Of a stretch of DNA of 64,000 bases, positions 59,892-64,000 are shown in pieces. The DNA lies in the NCBI RefSeq assembly GCF_002086635.1, contig NZ_MVHD01000025.1, forward strand, positions 1 to 64,000. The letters are read 5' to 3'. The DNA comes from Mycobacterium alsense. Its GTDB lineage: Bacteria; Actinomycetota; Actinomycetes; Mycobacteriales; Mycobacteriaceae. Under the pieces are notes generated by a model. That model had not been told where the DNA came from. It was given only the letters and a program-made list of their open reading frames with translations, and did not search any database. The stretch's first letter is position 1, and each line of letters begins with the position of its first letter. Position numbers and translations under genes: made by a program.

Positions 59892-61088
59892 CTACAGGCC
59901 GAGGGCGGCGCTGAGCTTGTCGACTGCGGCTCGCGCCGTGTCGTCGCTGGTGTGCCCGTATATGTCGCCGGTGATCGCCACCGACGAGTGCCCGAGCAGA
60001 TCAGCAACCGCTTTGATGTGTACGCCCGCCTCAAGCCACGCGACGGCCGCACTGTGCCGGATCGTGTGCAGGTCGGTTTCGACCCCCGCGGCCTTGGCTG
60101 CCGTCTCCACGACGCGCAACAGGTTGCGCGGATCGACTGGCCCGCCGAGTTCCGTCGTGAACACCAGACCGCTGTCCTGCCACTGGTCGCCCGCACGGAG
60201 GCGCTCGGCGGCCTGAGCCGCCCGGTGCTTGCGGAGCAGTTCGACGACGGCGGGGGAGAGCGGCACCGCGCGCCGGGACCGTTCCGTCTTGGGCGCGCTG
60301 ATGACCAGCTGCCCGCCAATGCGGCCGATCGTTGCAGCGACCTTGAGCACCGCGGTGTCGAGGTCGACGCGATCCCACGCGAGCGCCAGCACTTCGCCGC
60401 GTCGCAAGCCGGTAGCGGCGATCAAGACGAGCGCCGGGTGATAGCGCGACGCTGAGGCGGCGGCGAGCACCTGGGCGACGGCGCCCTGATCGAGATGCTT
60501 CGCCTCGGCGCGCTCGACGCCGGGCCGCTTCACTGCGGCGGCCGGGTTCTTGGCGAGCAGCCCGTCGCGCACCGCGCCGTCGAGCCCGGCACGCAAAACC
60601 GTGTAGGTCGAGCGGATCGTCGAATCAGATAGCGCGCGCACCGGCTCGCCTGGCTTGCCGTCGACGCCCTTCGGCCCCGGCTTGATCTTGGCGCGCATGG
60701 TCAGAACGAGTTTCTCGACGTCGCTCGGCTTGAGCTTGTCGAGTCGGATCGCGCCGAACGGTTCGGGCTCAAGATGTAGCCGCGAGAGGTTCTCGTAGAG
60801 CGCGCGCGTGGCCTGCTTGCGGTCGCTCGCCGCGAGCGTTGTTCCCCGCCAGTGCGCCAGCCACGCCCCAACCGGCATAGTTGCGTCGCGCGCCGGGGCG
60901 CCGCTTTCGATGCGCTCGCGGGCTTTCTTGAGCTTCTCTCGGGCGTCGGCGCGCGTTGGGCCGTAGACGCGGATTCGCTGCGTTCGGCCGTCAGCGTCGG
61001 CGTAGGTGAGCGCCGCGACATATCCGGTTACACGGCCGTCGCGGGTTCGCTTGTAGATGGAGCCCTCGCCGTTTGCGTTCTTTCCCAT
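59892..61088 (-). CDS. int: phage-type tyrosine integrase
   Basis: A 398-aa tyrosine recombinase. An N-terminal arm-binding domain (GEGSIYKRTRDGR, about 7-70) and a SAM-like core-binding domain (70-165) precede the catalytic domain, where Arg (TGLRRGEVLAL), Lys, HxxR (HTIRHSAAV), His (LLGHSSVAI) and Tyr (DIYGHT) are seen in order. It should integrate the element at the adjacent tRNA-Pro. ATG 61088 follows GAGGGG. It faces the tRNA, as usual for tRNA-targeting phages. Confidence 0.95.
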   Translation of the reverse strand: MGKNANGEGSIYKRTRDGRVTGYVAALTYADADGRTQRIRVYGPTRADAREKLKKARERIESGAPARDATMPVGAWLAHWRGTTLAASDRKQATRALYENLSRLHLEPEPFGAIRLDKLKPSDVEKLVLTMRAKIKPGPKGVDGKPGEPVRALSDSTIRSTYTVLRAGLDGAVRDGLLAKNPAAAVKRPGVERAEAKHLDQGAVAQVLAAASASRYHPALVLIAATGLRRGEVLALAWDRVDLDTAVLKVAATIGRIGGQLVISAPKTERSRRAVPLSPAVVELLRKHRAAQAAERLRAGDQWQDSGLVFTTELGGPVDPRNLLRVVETAAKAAGVETDLHTIRHSAAVAWLEAGVHIKAVADLLGHSSVAITGDIYGHTSDDTARAAVDKLSAALGL

Positions 61089-61290
61089 AGCCCCTCACTG
61101 TGATTTGCGCCACAAAGGTCAAGTGGTCATCCGATACCGCAATCTACCGCAGAGGACTCGGCGCTACTCCATACGACTCGCGGGCCGAAACCCGCAGGCG
61201 CCGTGAGCGGTTCAAGTTGGCGAAGACGTGGCGATTTTGACCAACCCCGCACATATGGTCTTCATCAAGCCGACCGCGAGCGTCGGCGAA

Positions 61291-61311
61291 CGTCGCCGGA
61301 GGATGGCGACG
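61291..61311. promoter_or_regulatory. inverted repeat CGTCGCC-N7-GGCGACG in the int-xis gap
   Basis: A perfect 7-7-7 inverted repeat 25 bp before the excisionase-like gene. The 248-bp int-xis gap (61089-61336) also contains the int start and no other ORF. It could be an operator for the integration/excision switch. Confidence 0.4.
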
Positions 61312-61336
61312 ACAACTGAATATCGGAGGGCGTTAT

Positions 61337-61531
61337 ATGCAACAGGATGATCGGCAATTGCTCGTTGCCGTCACAGAAGTTGGGCCGAAATACCTTGGGG
61401 GCCTTGGCCTTACGAAGGTCTATGAACTGATCAACAACGGTCAGCTCGTGAAATGCAATATCGGTCGCCGCGGATTCGTGACCCGCAAGTCGATCGAGGC
61501 GTACGTCGACCGTCTGGCAGCGGCGAAATGA
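61337..61531 (+). CDS. excisionase-like helix-turn-helix protein
   Basis: A 64-aa protein with a MerR-like DNA-binding pattern (GLTKVYELINNGQL, then RRGFVTRKSIEAYVDRL). This is the usual form of phage excisionases. ATG 61337 is preceded by a GGAGGG site. Its stop overlaps the next gene (ATGA). It probably helps the integrase in excision. Confidence 0.8.
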   Translation: MQQDDRQLLVAVTEVGPKYLGGLGLTKVYELINNGQLVKCNIGRRGFVTRKSIEAYVDRLAAAK

Positions 61532-62175
61532 CCGGCGACAGGATCACACCGGCCATTGTCAGTGCCCTGGCAAGGAGCGAGTACGACGAGGATGCCCAAC
61601 ACGAACGCGCCATGAACGCAATGAATCTCGTTCGCGATGACCTCGCCGATGGTCGCACCCCAGATCGGCGGCTGGTCAACGTCGCATTAGCCTGCGCCTG
61701 CCACCCATGCCTCGACGGAATGGTCGAGCAGGCGAGGGAACTCGGGCCGTGGCTCGCGGTGGCCGAGCCCTCGCCGCCGTCGCCCGTCGAGCGGTTCGTC
61801 GCGGAGTGCTGCGAATTTACACCTGGCTCGCCGACGGACGCGACGCCGGTCGAGTTCTGCGAGGCGTATGTGCGTTGGGCGCGCGACAACGGCGAGAACA
61901 CTGCAGGTGTCTCGACGGTCGGGCTCGGACGTGAACTGTCGGCGCGATTCGGCATCCGATCAACGCCGGTTCGGAGCGTCCGAATCTATCGGGGGCTGGC
62001 GTTACGGCAGGGGTCGGCTGCGGCCGACGGCGAGGATTCAGCGAACGGTGCAAGTCGTGCCCGATCCGTGCCGCGAGCACAGTGCCGGGCACAGGTTGGG
62101 GCACAGGTCGCGGGATCGGCCGTCGCGGGCAATAGCAGCAGTTCAGAGCACATAGAAGCGGGTAATTCGTGTTGA
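61528..62175 (+). CDS. protein with phage primase-type C-terminal DNA-binding domain
   Basis: A 215-aa protein coupled to the excisionase-like gene by ATGA overlap. Residues about 95-150 (VERFVAECCEF, then EFCEAYVRWARDNGE and LGRELSARFGI) resemble the C-terminal winged helix of phage primase-helicases such as the D5 type; the ATPase domain is absent, so it may be a stand-alone origin-binding domain or a remnant. The last 40 residues are low complexity and run into repeat DNA. Confidence 0.55.
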   Translation: MTGDRITPAIVSALARSEYDEDAQHERAMNAMNLVRDDLADGRTPDRRLVNVALACACHPCLDGMVEQARELGPWLAVAEPSPPSPVERFVAECCEFTPGSPTDATPVEFCEAYVRWARDNGENTAGVSTVGLGRELSARFGIRSTPVRSVRIYRGLALRQGSAAADGEDSANGASRARSVPRAQCRAQVGAQVAGSAVAGNSSSSEHIEAGNSC

Positions 62176-62835
62176 GTTGGGCACGGGTCGGAGAAACATT
62201 CTGTGCCCGCTATATCCGCAGCTCAACGCCTGTAAGTCATGTATTGGGCACAGGGGGACAGTTTATTGCAGGTTGGTGGTTATATGTGGCTTTGTCAGCG
62301 CCATTCGTGCACGTCAACGGCCATCGGGGGGCCTTTAAGGCGCTCATATGCAAAAAGGTGTGCCCCTGTGCCCGACCGGTTGACAGCAAAGTCAGCACCG
62401 TATGGACGGCGTATCTCGGTGTATCTGCGCTCGTAGCAAACCGCGCAACTCGTACTGAATCCGTGCTGCCAGCGGGGTGGTCAGCACAGATTGCAGTACA
62501 GATTGCCATATGGGCCGCCGCTGCCTCTTACTGCAGGTCAGCATCAGTTTTACGAGGCATTCTGCTGCTTTTTCAGTACGGATTCAGCACAGATTGCAGG
62601 GTGCCTTCTTGTGCCTATATGCGCAGCTCAATCGGCATAAAAGGAGTCGACAGCACGGGTAGCACACCTTTTTCGGGGTTGGCGTCTCTATGTGCCCGAT
62701 CGTGGTCCGTTTCCGCAGGTCGCTTTGCTCTGGGTGCGCTGTGTGAGCCTCATATGCGCAAACGCGTGCTACCTGTTCTGCCGCCCCGTCAGCAAATCAC
62801 TCACAACTAAATACCGGTAGGAGATTCAAGTTCAC
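62176..62835. other. 660-bp low-G+C repeat-rich non-coding region
   Basis: G+C is visibly lower here (about half) than in flanking DNA. No frame has convincing coding composition. It contains GGGCACAGG repeats, an array of CAG(C/T)AC(A/G)GATT units and repeated TATATNCGCAGCTCAA and CATATGC motifs. It looks like an iteron or regulatory region of the element. Confidence 0.6.
62447..62596. repeat. iteron-like array, CAG(C/T)AC(A/G)GATTG units
   Basis: On the plus strand CAGCACAGATTG (62482-62493) and CAGTACAGATTG (62494-62505) are directly adjacent, and CAGTACGGATT (62574-62584) is directly followed by CAGCACAGATTG (62585-62596). On the minus strand, CAGCACGGATT (62458-62468) abuts CAGTACGAGTT (62447-62457). 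This makes three pairs of 11-12-bp units. Confidence 0.65.
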
Positions 62836-62937
62836 ATGAGTACAAGCAGCAACGTTGCTTTGAGCGACGAAAAGCCTCTGTTCAGGTACGACGAGGCGGC
62901 CGGCGTGCTAGTTCGGCAAACCGGGGGCACCCTGTGA
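62836..62937 (+). CDS. very short ORF leading the small phage gene chain
   Basis: A 33-aa ORF from ATG 62836 (MSTSSNVALS at the start, QTGGTL at the end). A GGAGAT ribosome-like site is about 12 bp upstream. Its stop overlaps the next start by 4 bp (GTGA), the pattern seen through the following genes. The function is unknown. Confidence 0.4.
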   Translation: MSTSSNVALSDEKPLFRYDEAAGVLVRQTGGTL

Positions 62938-63146
62938 TCACGTCCACGTTCACACCCGAGTTCGCCCGGCGCATCCTCGACGGCCTCGACGCGGGAGCGT
63001 TCGACAAGCATCTGAGCAGGGCGGCCCGAGAGCGGCTACGCAGCGAGGCGCTGAGGTCCCTTCCGGCTTCGACTGACGCAGCGCCGTTAGTGGTCGAACA
63101 GATCACCCGCGAGGCCGAGCGGGGCGAAGCGGGGCCGAACCGATGA
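62934..63146 (+). CDS. small phage-type hypothetical protein
   Basis: A 70-aa protein starting at GTG 62934, coupled on both sides by 4-bp overlaps. It is helical and charged (FARRILDGLDAGAFDKHLSR, then REAERGEAG). I recognise no family; similar short ORFs precede capsid genes in mycobacterial prophages. Confidence 0.6.
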   Translation: MITSTFTPEFARRILDGLDAGAFDKHLSRAARERLRSEALRSLPASTDAAPLVVEQITREAERGEAGPNR

Positions 63147-63379
63147 GCGTCGAACTATTCCGCCCCGTCGACGGATGGGTCGGGTTCTACGAGGTTTCGA
63201 GCCGCGGCTGCGTGCGCAGCGTCGCGCGGGTCGTCGAGACAGCCGACGGGCAGCGTCGCCGCGTGCCGGGGCGGCTGCTCAAGCTCAGCGACGGCCGGGC
63301 GCCGCACTGCACCCTGTCTCGGCCCGGTCGACGGCAGACCTACTACCCGAAAGCCAACGGACGGAGGAACTACGCGTGA
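63143..63379 (+). CDS. NUMOD4-motif protein without HNH domain
   Basis: A 78-aa protein. GWVGFYEVSSRGCVRSVAR matches the NUMOD4 motif, a DNA-binding module found in phage HNH homing endonucleases. The His/Asn nuclease domain that normally follows is missing: the ORF ends at residue 78 with RRNYA. It may be a remnant or a DNA-binding protein. It is coupled to its neighbours by 4-bp overlaps. Confidence 0.65.
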   Translation: MSVELFRPVDGWVGFYEVSSRGCVRSVARVVETADGQRRRVPGRLLKLSDGRAPHCTLSRPGRRQTYYPKANGRRNYA

Positions 63380-63603
63380 CCGACGACGATCCGCTGCGCG
63401 CGGCGTTCGACAACCACCAGCGGGCGCCCCGCGACATCGTGCCCCACGTCGAGCACACGCTCGACGATCTGCGGCGCCTGGCCGACGGCACCCTGCAAGT
63501 CCAGGTAACGCACTACGAGATGAGCGAGTACGGCGTCACCCAATTCACCGAATGGGCAACCGTGGCGCATCCAATCGCAAACACCCGAGAGGAACACCGT
63601 TGA
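63376..63603 (+). CDS. small phage-type hypothetical protein
   Basis: A 75-aa acidic protein starting at GTG 63376, with GGAGG at 63363. It contains HTLDDLRRLADGTLQVQV and TQFTEWATVAHP. No family is recognised. It overlaps both neighbours by a few bases. Confidence 0.6.
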   Translation: MTDDDPLRAAFDNHQRAPRDIVPHVEHTLDDLRRLADGTLQVQVTHYEMSEYGVTQFTEWATVAHPIANTREEHR

Positions 63604-64000
63604 ACACAAACGAAATCGACAACACAACCGTTGAGGTCGCAACAGGACAGGGCGACAGCGCACCTGTTGACGAGTCAACGGTCGAGCAGAGCGACGCGCC
63701 AGCCGAGGGCGACGGCGGCGGCAACCGCGAGGCCGCCAAGTACCGGCGCCAACTCCGCGAGGCCGAAGCGCAACGCGACGCCCTGAGTGAGCGCCTGTCG
63801 ACGCTGCAGCGCCGCGAGGCCGAGCGCCTGGCCGCCGAGCACCTCGCCGACGGTGCCGACATGTGGCGTGACGGGCTCGACATCGCCGCGCTGCTCGACG
63901 ACGACGGTAACCTCGACCCCGCCAAGGTCGCCGACGCCGCGGGCGCCATTGGTAGGGCTCACCGGCATTGGGCTGCTCCACGTCCACAGAAGCGCAACCC
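63600..64000 (+). CDS. phage scaffold-like protein, partial (open at window end)
   Basis: At least 133 aa starting at TTG 63600, overlapping the previous stop by 3 bp. The first 45 residues are acidic and low complexity, then a charged coiled coil follows (AAKYRRQLREAEAQRDALSE, then LQRREAERLAAEHL) and a short domain (MWRDGLDIAALLDDDGNLDP). This is the layout of mycobacterial prophage scaffold or capsid-assembly proteins. The frame stays open to the last base. Confidence 0.65.
   Translation, partial: MNTNEIDNTTVEVATGQGDSAPVDESTVEQSDAPAEGDGGGNREAAKYRRQLREAEAQRDALSERLSTLQRREAERLAAEHLADGADMWRDGLDIAALLDDDGNLDPAKVADAAGAIGRAHRHWAAPRPQKRN

Larger units (their letters stand above)
59383..64000. mobile_element. 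left part of an integrated phage-like element
   Basis: An integrase next to a tRNA 3' end, an excisionase-like gene, a primase-like C-terminal domain, repeat-rich DNA, small tightly coupled ORFs and a scaffold-like protein indicate an integrated element. The order after the integrase recalls the mycobacterial phiRv1/phiRv2 elements. The left att core is probably inside the tRNA; the right end is beyond this window. Confidence 0.8.

Noticed and set aside
62169..62810. 213-codon ORF in the repeat-rich region
   Set aside because: Ser/Cys/Trp-rich with no ribosome site or domain, and it runs across the repeat arrays; other frames are equally poor.

Overview
The window is high-G+C actinobacterial DNA with the gene content and order of a Mycobacterium chromosome. 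Its backbone follows the M. tuberculosis Rv1661-Rv1668c and Rv1683-Rv1719 order (recalled from knowledge, not searched), with extra genes that suggest a non-tuberculous species such as a member or relative of the M. avium complex. The species cannot be fixed from sequence reading alone.

Region by region. (1) 1-15658: a polyketide locus. It holds the C-terminal end of one reducing type I PKS module, an intact second KS-AT-DH-ER-KR-ACP protein, a short KS-AT-ACP protein whose KS has Gln in place of the active-site Cys (a decarboxylating KSQ loading module), a type III PKS (pks11), a P450 (cyp139) and an ABC-F ATPase. (2) 15666-23851: an eight-gene leftward operon (membrane protein, gluconate-dehydrogenase-like subunit 3, GMC oxidoreductase, GH15 glycosidase, SDR, small membrane protein, enolase-superfamily enzyme, PAS-ANTAR regulator) behind a SigF-like promoter. 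(3) 24361-29654: a rightward island with an FAD oxidoreductase, a GreA-like factor, a STAS protein with Asp at the phospho-acceptor site, a Vms1/baeRF-type release-factor homologue, a 64-aa protein and a site-2 protease with CBS domains. Its two transcription units are each preceded by the same inverted repeat, TTGTCG-N5-CGACAA. (4) 29773-36721: a lipase/acyl-CoA-synthetase-like fusion, a Trm112-like protein, a TetR-controlled ABC exporter with a tandem operator over a probable leaderless start, and an ammonium transporter with an altered twin-His site. (5) 36851-59245: conserved housekeeping genes (mpg, tyrS, G3P phosphatase, tlyA, nadK, recN, steA-like, mctB, pyrG, NUDIX, xerD, O-methyltransferase, parA, scpA, scpB, pseudouridine synthase, cmk, der) and an SDR/cyclase/IclR group. 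(6) 59306-64000: tRNA-Pro(GGG) followed by the left part of an integrated phage-like element. This carries a tyrosine integrase, an excisionase-like protein, a primase-like C-terminal domain, a lower-G+C repeat-rich stretch resembling an iteron region, small coupled ORFs and a scaffold-like protein running off the end.

How they may work together: the PKS genes look like a small pathway in which reducing modules make an acyl chain that Pks11 turns into an alkylpyrone and the P450 may tailor; ABC-F could be self-protection. Regions 2 and 3 look like stationary-phase or stress functions on either side of a shared 508-bp intergenic region. The least explained DNA is the repeat-rich stretch 62080-62800, the palindrome and TTCACA array at 35160-35366, and the twin inverted repeats of the stress island.
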